The notes beneath the pieces are model-generated. The model did not search any database. It was not told where the DNA came from and saw only the letters and a list, made by a program, of their open reading frames with translations. The position numbers and the translations under genes were made by a program. From the NCBI GenBank assembly GCA_010909165.1, contig MU008174.1:186001-250000 (forward strand): 64,000 nt of DNA. Reading direction: 5' to 3'. This DNA comes from Anthoceros angustus. Taxonomy: Eukaryota > Streptophyta > Anthocerotopsida > Anthocerotales > Anthocerotaceae. Positions 10,260 to 23,300 of the stretch are shown here, in pieces (the stretch's first letter is position 1; every line of letters starts with the position of its first letter).

Positions 10260-12695
10260 CTCACCACGCTTCGCGCCCTACCTCGACTTGGCTGCGGCCA
10301 CGTCCTCCATTGCTGCCGCCACGAGCTCCCGCCACGCGGTCTGACAGTTCTCCCACACTACTTCCACCTCACCGCCACCGCTGACGTCCGAATTTGAGGT
10401 GTACCGCCTGGGCTTCGCATCTTCGCTGGCCGCCTATTCTTGAGGATTATTACGGCTCCTCGTCCACCCAAGCTGGACCTCCTCCTCGCTCAACTCCTCC
10501 AAAGTCGCCTCCATAATAGGGAGCCAACCCCGGGCGCGGTGGTAGAAGTATGCACTTGGTCCTCACTTGCGATGGTAGGCCCCGATCCCTCCTATTTCCA
10601 CACACATGGACGGTGAGGTTAAGCACGCGTTCTCCATTCACATATAGACCGGGCACATAAGTTTCCTCATCCATGTGCCGTAATATAATAGGACCCCTAC
10701 TGCGGTGGTGCTTACCCCCTCCTCCGTAGGCTACACAGTTGCACGGCCTATGTCCTCGCGCCACGTCGCATCCACGCCGCCCGCCGCTTCCGGGTTGGTT
10801 GCGCCAATGTCGGTGGCGGTTTCGACTACATGAGTGGACTCCACCGTCGTTCGTTCGACAACATGAGGTGAGGTTTCGCTACCTCGGTTCTTTGCTTCCT
10901 TCCGCTCGTCCCTTCCGCTACTCGATCGTGGTCCTGCTACCCGCTTCCTTCCCTTTGTCTTTTCGGGCCACGTGCCTCATCCGCTCCGCTTATATCGCTC
11001 CGCTAGCTTATGGGCCTTTTCCAGAGGCCGCTTCACGCTCTGGGCTCGCAACAACTCCCCGCATCTCTGGTTCGTCTGGGCATCCTTAATTTGAGCCATG
11101 AGTGCTTCCTGCGGCTCGTCATGGCTTGCAACTTCTCACAGGCCTGCACAAATCTTCTTGAATCTTGGCCCTTATTTCCTCTAGGTTCCGCTTGTCTTCC
11201 TCCGATTGCTTGCGCTTGGCCTCCTCTTCGTCAAACTGGCCTTCACCACTTCCTCCGTCGCCCCCTGAGCGGTGAGAGCTAAAGCCGCTTGATCCAACAA
11301 ATGCTTGGGCCCGGATCGCCGTGGTCGGCTCACCAAGTCCACTTGTTGTGGCGGCCCGACGCCATCCCTCATCGAGAACTTTCCTCCCCGGTGCGCACCC
11401 TCACCAATTCGGTTGCATCCACCTCTGTTGCCGGTGGAGTCCCTTGAAAATCTCTTCCCATCGAGGAGGGTCCGCCTCGAGGTCGCCCTAAACCCTCGGA
11501 GTTGATTCATCATCGCATCCAGTCGGCAAAATTGTCCTCGGATCGCGCCTCCTCTTCCACCTCCAAGCTGCCGTTTGGCTTTCATTTTCTTTATTTTTCG
11601 TAGCACCAGTGTGACCGCGTCCACCTTCACCTTTTTATTTGATACCTTTTCACCCCGGTCTTCCTCCTTTTCTTTGGTGGGAATTTCCTTCTCCTCCTCC
11701 GGCGCTCGCCACCGACTCCCGGCTATCGATTTTTCCTCCTTGGGCTCCTCCGCCTTCCATTTCACCTCCCTAACCGGCTTCCACATGTGGAGGAGGCTAC
11801 AATCTCCACCTCGCGGGGCAGTTAGCGTAAACATAAAGATGGACCGAAATGGTGAGATTAGAGAGGCCGAGGCGAGGAAATCAAGTTCAACCTCTCTTCA
11901 CACAACTTGTCGAGAGAATTCGCCCAATCGATCTTCGCCCCTTGACCACTTCATGAAGGAAGCAGAGTGGTCGGACAAATAATCCCGCTTCTTGTCTGCG
12001 AAACATAGGAGCCACGGCGGACCCATCAAGCTGTTGCCAAATCCTCGTCAACCGTTGGGTTCACGCCCGCTTTAACGGGCTGCCTGCCGTGCTTCTTTTC
12101 TGACGGCTCCATCACCAACCGCCCGCCTCCTCCTTGCTTGGCCACCCTCTAACCACCTCCGGTCCCAATCCTGCGGCCGCTCTAAATCCCCTTTGTCTCA
12201 TCCTTGGTGTGCGCACACTCCTGCACAGTCCAGTTCATGTAATTCCACCGCTCTTCCATGAAACCCGGCTTGACTCCTTCACAGCTCCATCGAACTTTCC
12301 AATGATCCATGTTCGGCCATTGGGCAAGCACAATTTCGGTGGTGACCTTGGGCGCCATCCCTCTCAGTCTTCGGTCTCGCGCCACAAACCAACGCCACCT
12401 CGCTGCGAATTTCACGGAGGTCGGTCTCGGTTCCTACCTCCTCGGCAAGGGCGGTCATGCGCCTTCCTCTGCGTCGCGCCTCGCTGTCGGCGGGGTTGGG
12501 CTCCTTCCCGCCGTCGTTGCCTCGCGCCTCCTGCGATCACGGTGCCCCGGACGGCTCCTCGACTTGTCGCGCTTGCCGCTCGTCGCGCTCCGTTGTTTGA
12601 GCAGGATTGTCATTTCCTAGGGTTAAGTTTCCCGGGTTCCCCTACTCTGTTAGACCTCTCGCTTCCCACATCCCAATCCACAACCCCACACTCAT
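10260..12695 (-). pseudogene. LTR-encoded ORF, copy in LTR A
   Basis: This is the minus-strand coding region of the LTR, described in full at 45159-47667. The likely start is ATG at 12693-12695, some 65 bp downstream of the LTR TATA box. Recognisable segments include the WFVARD/WPNMDH region (about 12300-12420), the HMWKPVREVKWKAEEPKEEK segment (about 11740-11800) and the MMNQLRGFRA segment (about 11500). A Lys/Glu coiled coil follows toward 11080. The frame is broken repeatedly by short indels at CAG/CTG/CG sites. Confidence 0.5.
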
Positions 12696-12757
12696 TCGGC
12701 TACCGCGTCAGTCGACCCCAACTTATAGACTCTAATTATTCCAAACCCCCTATCTCA

Positions 12758-12766
12758 CATATATAG
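12758..12766 (-). promoter_or_regulatory. LTR A TATA box
   Basis: The minus strand reads TCTATATATGTGAG, about 220 bp inside the LTR's 5' end. It is conserved in LTR B (34784-34792), the duplicated LTR B end (35911-35919), LTR C (47731-47739) and its duplicate (about 48500). It marks a short U3 of roughly 250 bp. Confidence 0.6.
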
Positions 12767-12983
12767 ACTTTTTAGGAACATTCCGAGTCCATGGGCCAAG
12801 GAACACCAAATTCCGGACCATTTATTTTCTAACCTAGGCAATAAAACAAAAAGAACTCCATAGGCCAAGGACATTTTTACTATGAATACCCCAACTACCA
12901 ATCGACTTATTTTCACACCACTCCCAAAAAACAAAAAATTCACTTGAGCACATTTTAAGGGTTTCGAGACTAGATCGTTTACA

Positions 12984-12999
12984 TACTCCCTTCTCATTT
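12984..12999 (-). other. Polypurine tract of element A
   Basis: The minus strand reads AAATGAGAAGGGAGTA directly before the LTR's TGTAAACG. It lies about 20 bp downstream of the pol stop codon (13017-13019). The same tract abuts LTR B at 35020-35035. Confidence 0.8.
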
Positions 13000-13016
13000 G
13001 TTGGCGTCCCGCCAAC

Positions 13017-14150
13017 TTATGTATAATACTTCTTGACCCTCCACCCATTGACTCGGGTGGTAGTGGAGTCCCACCTAACTCTTGCGGTTGTCTTGAGCCA
13101 TTCTGAAGACTTGAGAACCCTATGGCCCCATCCATCGAAGGTGGAGCTTGCGAAAGTGCATGTACCTATTGTCGCAATGAGGCCAAGTCACCGGAACTAC
13201 CCACTCTTGCTTCGCAACCGATTGTCATGCCATATTTTCCGTTTCGCTTTGAATATCACACGCCTCGCCCCTATCCTCTGTATGTTTAGCGAAGGCGACC
13301 AGGCGTTCGGTGACTTTCCTCTGCCATGCGGTTAGTTTCACAGATACGCGGTGGGAATTTCAAACTCAATAGGCATTAGGAGAATGGCCGTAGGTGAGGT
13401 AGTACGGTGTTTGTTGCGTTGTTATTTTCTCTGCGATCTGTATGCCCGGGCGGAGTGAAGCTTAAGATCCCGATCGTCGCGTATTCCACCGTTAGCTTGT
13501 TGAGGATCCACAAGAGCCCATTCGCCTTTTCCGTTAAGCCATTTGCCTTGGGATTATAAGGAGTCGTTTTCTGTGGCGAGCGTTGAAGTAGATCGTCATA
13601 TGAGATATAACCGTTGGAAATGTGACCCTCACGACAAGCTCCAAGGACACCATATCGAGTGATAATCATAGAGGAACGCCACTACATGGTGTGTCTACTG
13701 CGGTGCTTGGGCTTCCACCATACGCGTGCAATAGTCAGCCACGAGGATGTATTGGTTTTGTCGCGTCCTCGTTTTGGTATGGGACCAACAAAGTCTATTC
13801 CCCATTTCTCGAATGGCGCAGGCCAATATCGGAACCATTGGCCATTGAGTGGTTGACGGTTTCCCAACCCTCGGCGAGCATCGCGTTTAACAAACTCCTA
13901 GCATCCGATGCATGGTTTGCCACCAATACCCGTTTCAAGCACCTTCTTGCGTGATATGTGCGAAATGTCCTCCGCTTCCCCTCGTGCATCTCGTCGGCCT
14001 CGGATAACTGCTCCTTGTTACCCATAACGTCCGCCCATCCGGTCCCGATTGCAGATTGTCTTTCGTCGTACAAGCGGACGCGAATAGTGCACACGCTTTG
14101 CCGGGGGTTTGAAAGATCCGATGGTATTTTCCCGTTCCAAGAATTCCATC
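13017..14150 (-). pseudogene. Integrase region, element A
   Basis: The HHCC-type zinc region lies at about 13900-14100 (HEG.., then a QTMHRDARSLL-like segment). The catalytic core follows, with PFEKWGIDFVGPIPK at about 13790-13835 and TPYNPKANGLTEKANGLL at about 13510-13570. The last module ends in an NGWRVKKYY-like motif at the stop codon (13017-13019). No chromodomain follows. Integrase inserts the cDNA into the host genome. The frame shifts several times at short indels. A cleaner but also interrupted version is at 36166-37330. Confidence 0.7.
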
Positions 14151-14243
14151 ATCTCCTCGTGAGTGGGCCTTGTGTATCCGTTCTCCCTTCTCATTTCTGC
14201 CGAGCCACCATTTACCCTCGCCTTATGGTTGGTGCCTTCCCCT

Positions 14244-15510
14244 CTAACTCTGTGACAGCTTCATCGGGAAAATCGTCGTTTTGGTCTGTAACCTCCTCTG
14301 TTTTCGACCTCGAAATGTAATCGCATTCACATGTTTACTCCCTCCTCTGGTCTCCACCGTGAGCGTGAATTCTTGCGGAGTAGGATCCATCTTGCTATGC
14401 GTCCGGACAAGTCGGTTTTGTTTACCGGTGTTTGAGGCGAAGTGGTCCACATGGAAGACGAACTCGTGGGATAGCAAATAGTGGCGAAACTTGCGAACCG
14501 AGTACACCATCCCTAGCGCCTCCTCTCGGTGGTGGTATACTTCTTCTGCGTCGGTGCTGCCTCCTGCATAATAGATTGGATAATCGTGCTTCTTGTCATC
14601 CCTTTGGCTTAGAATGGTACCGATTGCATAGGCGAAGCGTCTACAAACACGTGGAATTCTTGCTCGATCCCCCGCGTGGGTCTTTGTGATCGGTGGTCGA
14701 AGATCATTGAAGGCCTCCTCTCGTTTTGCGTCCATTCCACTCCGGTCCTTGCGAAGCAATTACATGTGGCCTTTGGAAAATTCTTCACAAACCTTCGATA
14801 ATAGCCTACCATTCCGAGGAATCCCTAAGCTCCTTGATGTGGTAGGTGGCTTGAGGCGGTAATGATTTTGACCTTATCCGGTCGACCTCTATCCCCAGCA
14901 ATCACGGTGCCCCAACAAAATACCCTCGGCATGCCGAAATAACATTTCTCGGGATGTAGACACAATTGGTCTGTTGACACCGTTCGGACATTTGCGAAGG
15001 TGGTTGAGGTGATCTTTGCTCCAAACACGCGAAGTCATCCGGAAGACCTCCATGAAGTCCCTAAGGTATTCCTTGAAAATCTTGACAATCGCATGAAGGA
15101 TCACGGTGCCCTGTTAATCCGAGCAGCGCTCCGTTTGTAGGCATAGGTTCCCGATCATAGTGAAGGCATTGGTGGCCAATCACTCTCCACGAGATGTGGT
15201 GGTTATACCGAATACCCATCCGAGCAGGTAGACCATTCTCCGCAACTAAGTCCGATTATGTTGTCTATGAATGGAAGCGGGTAATGGTCTTTTTGGTCAC
15301 CTTGTTTAACTTCCTCCAATCACAGCGGACCGTATCTTCCCTTCTTTTTGGGAACCACCACAATTGGGGCTACCCACTCCGATGTCACAATAGGATATAT
15401 AGCGTCGCAAGTAGAGCTCAATTCCTTTACCTTGAATACTTTGGATTTAGCTTGTATTGCGGTATCCGGTGTACGGCACCGGCTCGAGATCAATCTTGTG
15501 CTCCCCACTC
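14244..15510 (-). pseudogene. Reverse transcriptase and RNase H, element A
   Basis: RT is recognisable by the ..VAPIVVVPKK segment (about 15340-15400), the IFKEYLRDFMEVF segment before the catalytic Asp pair (about 15040-15090) and the EKCYFGMP segment (about 14930-14960). RNase H begins with an AIGTILSQRDDKKHDYPIYY-like run (about 14560-14630) and continues through EEVYHHREEALGMVYSVRKF and HYLLSHEFVFHVDHF. RT copies the element RNA and RNase H removes the template. The catalytic Asp-Asp codons (about 15034-15040) follow a one-base frame break in a C/G-rich triplet. Confidence 0.75.
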
Positions 15511-15593
15511 CTCGGTATACCCTTCATGTCGTAACGTCAAAAGCAAAACGTGGATAAATTCCATGTGTTTCATACCCCTTTCCAAGTCTGCAT

Positions 15594-16070
15594 TCATCCT
15601 GTTCGAAAACTTAAGGACCTTGCCGGGCAACACTTCCACATCCTTGACCTCATCCGTCTGCCCTCTCTCTCCACCGGCGGATGTGATGCGAACCCTTCCT
15701 CCGGCTGTCTTGGTTCTCCTTCACGCATTCCCCATTCCCGGAATAGGTCGTCTGAGGTAAAACGTGAGACACCCTCCTCGCATCCCTCCGAAGTTTGTCC
15801 AGATGCGTCGCTCTCCGGCTCAGCCACCTCTACTTCCTGTTCCTCGACCTCGTCCGGTCTCCTCGGTCCGACCACCGGGTTGTCAACTGTGACTCCATAG
15901 CAACCTAATAGGTTGATGGAATGGGGAATATCTCTCCGGTAGTCGTCCTCTTCATCTGACCACGAAATATGCGAATGGGAATTTCTCCTTCTCATCCTCT
16001 CCCAGAGGTATCTTGAGGTGTATCCCTCCGTTTGTGGGTGTCTCCCTGCGTCGTATCTGCTCCAAGTCAA
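15594..16070 (-). pseudogene. Acidic PR-RT linker, element A
   Basis: An open frame of about 158 codons lies between the protease and RT regions on the minus strand. It is rich in Glu, Asp, Arg and Ser (RRPDEVEEQEVEVAEPESDA; SWSDEEDDYRRD) with no recognised domain. The same segment is found in every duplicated pol block (17360-17720, 19170-19700, 38790-39100 and 40560-40920). It is probably an inter-domain linker of the polyprotein. Confidence 0.5.
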
Positions 16071-16453
16071 ACATATCCTTCCTCCTTAATTTTGGGGTCC
16101 CAGTCCAGGTTTGAATCCCACTTCCTTTCTCGCCCATTTGAAGGTGCAACGTGCCCCATACATCCATGTTCGTCAATGAGAACCTCATACCACAGCGCTT
16201 TTGTTTAATGACCACGTAGTCCATGAGGTGCGGAATGGTACCAATATGGGTTAGGACTCATCCTCTCCCAGGTATCTTGAGAGGTGTATCCCTCCGTTTG
16301 GTGGGTGTCTCCCTGCATCGTATCTCTGCTCCAAGTCAAACATATCCTTCCTCCTTAATTTTGGGGTCCCAGTCCAGGTTTGAATCCCACTTCCTTTCTC
16401 GCCCATTTGAAGGTGCAACGTGCCCCATACATCCATGTTAGTCAATGAGAACC

Positions 16454-16891
16454 TCATACCTGGCGCTTTTGTTTAATGACCACGTAGTCCATGAGGTGCG
16501 GAATGGTACCAATATGGGTTAGGACTCCGTCGGCTCCCCTAGGCGCCATTTTGGACATGTCCGCCCGCAACACCTTTGATGTATGTTCTATCTGCAACCC
16601 AAGCTTCCGAGCGGTCTCCTCTGTCATGATGTTGACCCCTGACCCGGAATCTAGCGGCACCTTCTTGATTACACATCCCGCAATTTCTATCTGTAGCTCC
16701 GCGGGACCCTGGTCCATCATGGCCACCATATTCACAGCAAGGGGTTTCGGCCTTGGGGTGGAAAGGTTCCGTCTCTTCTTGGGTTGTGCCGCCTTCAATG
16801 CCCCACGGATTTGCTGGCGGTACCGCGGATTGTCCCTGAGAAGCTGTCCGAACGTTATCATGAACTTTTGGTCCATGATAGCTTCCGCCAA
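16454..16891 (-). pseudogene. Aspartic protease region, element A (first copy)
   Basis: The retropepsin-type active site appears as VPLDSGSGVNIM with Asp-Ser-Gly, followed by TEETARKLGLQ (about 16590-16680). Upstream is a basic KKRRNLSTPRPKP linker. The frame is open for 145 codons. The protease cleaves the Gag-Pol polyprotein. Degraded repeat copies, made by the internal duplications, occur at about 18000-18460 and 19860-20210. Confidence 0.75.
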
Positions 16892-17327
16892 ATTGAAAGG
16901 AACACCTGACTGTGCTTTCTGTTTCTCCTTGCCAACCCCACCGTCATTTTTCCCTTCTTCCTTCCCGCTGTTGTTTGAGATGTTGCGGTCGTTGAAGCAG
17001 TGGCGGTAGGTGGGTCGGTGGGTCGATGGCCAAAATACGGTTGTGTCTGTTCGATTCTTGTCGGATCATATCCATAACTTCCCGACATCGGGCGGAACGC
17101 CGACTCATCCTTTTTCCTCTTGCGGGTTTTCGCCCCATGTGTCGACTCGAGTCCCACTGCCGTCCATTGTCCTCGTTTTGCACTTCACCCTCGAATCCAG
17201 CGGTCTCGGCGCTAAGGGAGTTACACACTGATGCCATCCAAATCGCAACCCTCGCGTTAGTGTGGCGTTCGTGCCTTGCTCCCGTCCTGGATTCGCATGC
17301 CCTTTTTTTCGGCGACTCCCATACCGA

Positions 17328-20300
17328 GTCCCTCGGTATACCCCTTCATGTCCGTAACGTCAAAAGCAAAACGTGGATAAATTCCATGCAATTTGTTTCA
17401 TACCCCTTTCCAAGTCTGCATTCATCCTGTTCGAAAACTTAAGGACCTTGCCGGGCAACACTTCCACATCCTTGACCTCATCCGTCTGCACTCTCTCTCT
17501 CCACCGGCGGATGTGATGCGAACCCTTCCTCCTGTCTTGGTTCTCCTTGGCGCATTCCCCATTCCGGAATAGGTCGAGGTAAAGCGTGAGACACCCTCCT
17601 CGCACCCCTCAGTTTGTCGGATCGTCGCTCCGGCTCACCTCTACTTCTGTTCCTCGACCTCGTCCGGTCTCCTCGGTCCGATCCTCCTCCACGACCACGG
17701 GTTGTCAATTGTGACTCCATAGCACCCTAATAGGTTGATGGAATGGGAATATCTCTGTCGTCCTCTTCATCGACCACGAAATATGCGAATGGGAATTTCT
17801 CCTTCTCATCCTCTCCCAGGTATCTTGAGGTGTATCCCTCCGTTTGTGGGTGTCTCCCTGCGTCGTATCTGCTCCAAGTCAAACATATCCTTCCTCCTTA
17901 ATTTTGGGGTCCCAGTCAGGTTTGAATCCACTTCCTTTCTTGCCCATTTGAAGGTGCAACGTGCCCCATACATCCATGTTCGTCAATGAGAACCTCATAC
18001 CACAGGCGCTTTTGTTTAATGACCACGTAGTCCATGAGGTGCGGAATGGTACCAATATGGGTTAGGACTCCGTCGGCTCCCCTAGGCGCCATTTTGGACA
18101 TGTCATGACCCAACACCTTTGATGTATGTTCTATCGCAACCCAAGCTTAGGCGGTCTCCTCATCATGATGTTGACTCGACCGGAATCTAGCGGCACCTTC
18201 TTGATTACACATCCGCAATTTCTATCTGTAGCTCATGAGTCAGTCCATCATGGCCACCATATTCACAGCAAGGGTTTTCGGCCTTGGGGTGGAAAGGTTC
18301 CGTCTCTTCTTGGGTTGTGCCGCCTTCAATGCCCCAGTTCTTTGGCGGTCGCGGATTGTCACGAGAAGGCTGTCGAATGTTATCATGAACTTTTGGTCCA
18401 TGATAGCGTCCAAATTGAAAGGAACACTGTGCTTTCTTTCTCCTTGCCAACCCCACCGTCATTTCAACCGCGGTAGCTGTTTGAGATGTTGCGGTCGTTG
18501 AAGCAGTGGCGGTAGGTGGGTCGGTGGGTCGATGGAGCGGTCAGTTCGATTCTTGTCGGATCATATCCATAACCTTCCCACGACGCCAGGCGGGCGCCGA
18601 CTCATCCTTTTTCCTCTTGCGGGTTTTTCGCCCCATGTGTCGACTCGAGTCCCACTGCCGTCCGGCTGTCCTCGTTTTGCACTTCACCCCTCGAATCCGC
18701 GGTCTCGGCTGCTAAGGGAGTTACACCTGTGATGCCATCCGAAATCGCAATCCTCGCGTTAGGTGTGGCGTTCGTGCCTTGCTCCCCGTCCGCTGGATTC
18801 GCATGCCCCTTTCTTTTTTCGCTGATTCCCATACCGAGTCCCTCGTCGGCCTTTTGTGGTTGGACTTCTCTTCCTTCCCCGCCTGATGAAGACGCCTCTT
18901 CCTCCTCACTTGCGGACGTTATGGAGGCTCCCACTCCGTTCTTCTTCCTCTTTTTCCCCCGTTCTCCCCTTCTTAGGGTGTCCGCCTTCCTCTCGCTCCC
19001 CTTCTTAGGGTGTCCGCCTTCCTCTCGCCGCTCCGCGTCCGAACAGCCATCGCAGGAGTTCCGTAATACCCACTGTCCACATCCCCCAACCCTTCCAGGC
19101 TCCTCGGTGCAGCCTCGGAATCCTCCATCTGAGCGCATCTTCGACTTGCATTGCGGCAGGCTTTCTTTATGCGGGGTGGGTCGCCGTAACCGGAGGTTGA
19201 GCGATCCTCACTGTTTTCGGTGTCTGGCGGAGGCCTGCCGGCTCGTGACGATTGCTTGCAATCCACACACACCTTTCAAAATCACCATTCCCTGGCGAGA
19301 TGCGGAGGGGCATCCACCGGCGGATGTGATGCGAACCCTTCCTCCTGTCTTGGTTCTCCTTGGCGCATTCCCCATTCCGGAATAGGTCGAGGTAAAGCGT
19401 GAGACACCCTCCTCGCACCCTCCGAAGTTTGTCCGGATCGTCGCTCCCGGCTCACCACCTCTACTTGTTCCTCGACCTCGTCCGGTCTCCTCGATCCGAC
19501 CACCGGGTTGTCAATTGTGACTCCATAGCACCCTAATAGGTTGATGGAATGGGAATATCTCTCCGGTAATCGTCCTCTTCATCGACCACGAAATATATGC
19601 GAATGGGAATTTCTCCTTCTCATCCTCTCCCCAGAGGTATCTTGCAGAGGTGTATCCCTCCGTTTGTGGGTGTCTCCCTGCGTCGTATCTGCTCCAAGTC
19701 AAACATATCCTTCCTCCTTAATTTTGGGGTCCCAGAGGTTTGAATCCCACTTCCTTTCGCCCCATTTGAAGGTGCAACGTGCCCCATACATCCATGTTCG
19801 TCAATGAGAACCTCATACCTGGCGCTTTTGTTTAATGACCACGTAGTCCATGAGGTGCGGAATGGTACCAATATGGGTTAGGACTCCGTCGGCTCCCCTA
19901 GGCGCCATTTTGGACATGTCCGCCAACACCTTTGATGTATGTTCTATCGCAACCCAAGCTTAGGCGGTCTCCTCTGTCATGATGTTGACTCGACCCGGAA
20001 TCTAGCGGCACCTTCTTGATTACACATCCCGCAATTTCTATCTCAGAGCTCAGACGTCCATCATGGCCACCATATTCACAGCAAGGGATTTCGGCCTTGG
20101 GGTGGAAAGGTTCCGTCTCTTCTTGGGTTGTGCCGCCTTCAATGCCCCACGGATTTGCGCGGCTGGATTGTCCGAGGCTGTCGAGCGTTATCATGAACTT
20201 TTGGTCCATGATAGCGTCGCCAAATTGAAAGGAACACTGTGCTTCTGTTTCTCCTTGCCAACCCCACCGTCATTTTTCCTCTTGCGGGGGTGGGTCGGTG

Positions 20301-20380
20301 GGTCGATGGCCAAAATACGCAGCCGAGTCTGTTCGATTCTTGTCGGATCATATCCATAACCTTCCCGACATCGGCGGAGC
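17328..20380 (-). repeat. Duplicated RT-proximal/PR/Gag blocks in element A
   Basis: At about 17328 the sequence leaves the gag region and jumps back to the RT-proximal linker (equivalent to about 15510). At about 19315 it jumps back again (equivalent to about 17500). Each block then runs linker, PR and gag C-terminus in the same direction. Junction homologies are short: TCCCTCGG at 17328 and CCACCGGCGG at 19315. A smaller jump at about 16245 repeats about 255 bp. These blocks are extra copies of one internal region, not separate elements. Confidence 0.75.
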
Positions 20381-20383
20381 GAC

Positions 20384-23300
20384 TCATCCTTTTTCCTCTT
20401 GCGGGTTTTTCGCCCCATGTGTCGACTCGAGTCCCACTGCCGTCCGGCTGTCCTCGTTTTGCACTTCACCCCTCGAATCCGCGGTCTCGGCTGCTAAGGG
20501 AGTTACACCTGTGATGCCATCCGAAATCGCAACCCTCGCGTTAAGTGTGGCGTTCGTGCCTTGCTCCCGTCCATTTTGGATTCGCATGCCCTTTTCTTTT
20601 TTCGCTGACTCCCATACCGAGTCCCTCGTCAGATTTTTGTGGTTGGACTTCTCTTCCTTCCCCGCCTGATGAAGACGCCTCTTCCTCCTCACTTGCGGAC
20701 GTTATGGAAGCTCCCACTCCGTTCTTCTTCCTTTTTTTCCCTCGCTCCCCCCTTCTTAGGGTGTCCGCCTTCCTCTCGCCGCTCCGTGTCCGAACAGCCA
20801 TCGCAGGAGTTCCGTAATACCCACTATCCACATCCCCCAACCCTTCCAGGCTCCTCGACCTCGTCGGCCTCGGAATCCTCCATCTGACCATGAGCGCATC
20901 TTGACTTGCATTGCGCAGCGGGCTTTCTTTGCGGGGTGGGTCGAGAACGGAGGTTGAGCGATCCTCACTGTTTTCGGTGTCTGGCGGAGGCCTGCCACGT
21001 GACTGATTGCTTGCGGTCCACACGACCTTTCAAAATCACCATTCCCCTGGCGAGATGCGGAGGGGCATCCACTGGCAAGATGCCCGAACCCTCGGCAATT
21101 GTAACACTGACGGCACTCATTTGCGGGGTTCCTTGCCATCGATTGCGAATGCCCATGCACAGGGTTTTCGCAAACTCGAGGTACAAAGTTTTGGTACCGA
21201 GATCGGTGTTGCCTCTTGAATTTGGTATGTATCTTCCAAGCACATCTCCTCATCCTCCTCCTCGTAGCCCGATGGTTGCACTTTTGTTTGTGGGCAGTTC
21301 GACCTCGAGTGCCCTGTCCACAAGTTGAGCGAAGAGATTCGCGCTCCGGTAGCAACCCTTCTTCTATCATGGTCCTTGATGGCATTAAGATGGAGTTTCT
21401 CCGGTTTGACCATCATTTCCTCCATCTTGTTCCCTTGTTGCTCCACTTTTTGGCTGCTTCCACCTCTCTTCTCACACTGCTCGCGTCCTTTCGTGCATAT
21501 AGCAGCTCCTTCCCTTTTGCACGTCGTCTTGTTTCCAGATCATTTTTCCCTTCTTCCTTCTATCCCTTGATTGCGCTCACCTTCGGCGAATTCTCCTCCG
21601 AATCCTCATGGTCTCCTCTTCCGTGGAGCTACCCGAGGAGTCGGTTGAAAACTATCCTCCTCATGAACTGTCGAGGACGAATAGTACTTCTTCTTCTTTT
21701 GTATTTCTTTTTGTCCTTCCGTGCGCCCTTGTTCGAGTTCTTCTTCTCTTCGCGTTGGACTCCTCATAGTTCGAGCGCTTTGATGAAGACGCCTCTTCCT
21801 CCTCACTTGCGGACGTTATGGAAGCTCCCACTCCGTTCTTCTTCCTTTTTTCCCTCGCTCCCCTTCTTAGGGTGTCCGCCTTCCTCTCGCCGCTCCGTCC
21901 GAGCGACCATCGCAGGAGTTCCGTAATACCCACTATCCACATCCCCAACCCTTCCGGGCTCCTCGGTGCAGCCTCGGAATCCTCCATCTGACCATGAGCG
22001 CATCTTCGACTTGCATTGCGCAGCGGCTTTCTTTGCGGGGTGGGTCGCCGTAACCGGAGGTTGAGCGATCCTCACTGTTTTCGGTGTCTGGCGGAGGCCT
22101 GCCGGCTCGTGACGATTGCTTGCGGTCCACACACCTTTCAAAATCACCATTCCCTGGCGAGATGCGGAGGGGCATCCAGCAAGATGCCCGAACCCTCGGC
22201 AATTGTAACACTGACGGCACTCATTTGCGGGTTCCTTGCCATCGATTGCGAATGCCCATGCCTGGGGTTTCGCAAACTCGAGGTACAAAGTTTTGGTACC
22301 CAGATCGGTGTTGCCTCTTGAATTTGGTATGTATCTTCCAAGCACATCTCCTCATCCTCCTCCTCGTAGCTGATGGTTGCACTTTTGTTTGTGGGCGATT
22401 CGACCTCGAGTGCCCTGTCCACAAGTTGAGCGAAGAGATTCGCCCGCGCTCGAGCAACCCTTCTTCTATCATGGTCCTTGATGGCATTAAGATGGAGTTT
22501 CTCGGTTTGACCATCATTTCCTCCATCTTGTTCCCTTGTTGCTCCACTTTTTGGCTGCTTTCCACCTCTCTTCTCACCGCTCCGTCCTTTCGTGCATATA
22601 GCGCTCCTTCCCTTTTGCACGTCGTCTTGTTTCCATCATTTTTCCCTTCTTCCTTCTATCCCTTGATTGCGCTCACCTTCTGACGAATTCTCCTCCGAAT
22701 CCTCGCTGGTCTCCTCTTCCGTGGAGCTACCCGAGGAGTCAGTTGAAGAGCTATCCTCCTCCGCGGAACTGTCATCGGAGGACGAATAGTACTTCTTCTT
22801 CTTTTTGTATTTCTTTTTGTCCTTCCGTGTGCCCTTGTTCGAGTTCTTCTTCTCTTCCGCATTGGACTCCTCATAGTTCAGAGCAGCTTTAATCGCCCGA
22901 TCCAAATCTTTCTCGGCTGGACGTGCCTTCCCATCTCCGCCCAATCCTCTTGCAAACCGGTGAATGGCCATTAGCTCAGTGCGGACCGGCCCGATCCGTG
23001 GGGCTGGAACCTTTCCACATAAGCTGCGGTCTCCTTCTTCCCTCGCCCCTTCTTAGGGTGTCCGCCTTCCTCTCGCCGCTCCGTGTCCGAGCGACCATCG
23101 CGGGAGTTCCGTAATACCCACTATCCACATCCCCAACCCTTCCGGGCTCCTCGGTGCAGCCTCGGAATCCTCCATCTGACCATGAGCGCATCTTGACTTG
23201 CAACGGGCTTTCTTTGCGGGGGTGGGTCGCCGGAGGTTGAGCGATCCTCACTGTTTTCGGTGTCTGGCGGAGGCCTGCCGGCTCGTGACGATTGCTTGCG

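Larger units (their letters stand above)
7690..12983 (-). repeat. LTR A (3' LTR of element A)
   Basis: Bounded by TG after the CCCTC duplication at 7690 and by ..GTTTACA at 12983, next to the polypurine tract. It contains a TATA box (12758-12766), a long minus-strand coding region (about 10260-12695), CT microsatellites and an exact 757-bp internal tandem duplication. Without that duplication its length is about 4.5 kb, against 3.9 kb for LTR C. Confidence 0.85.
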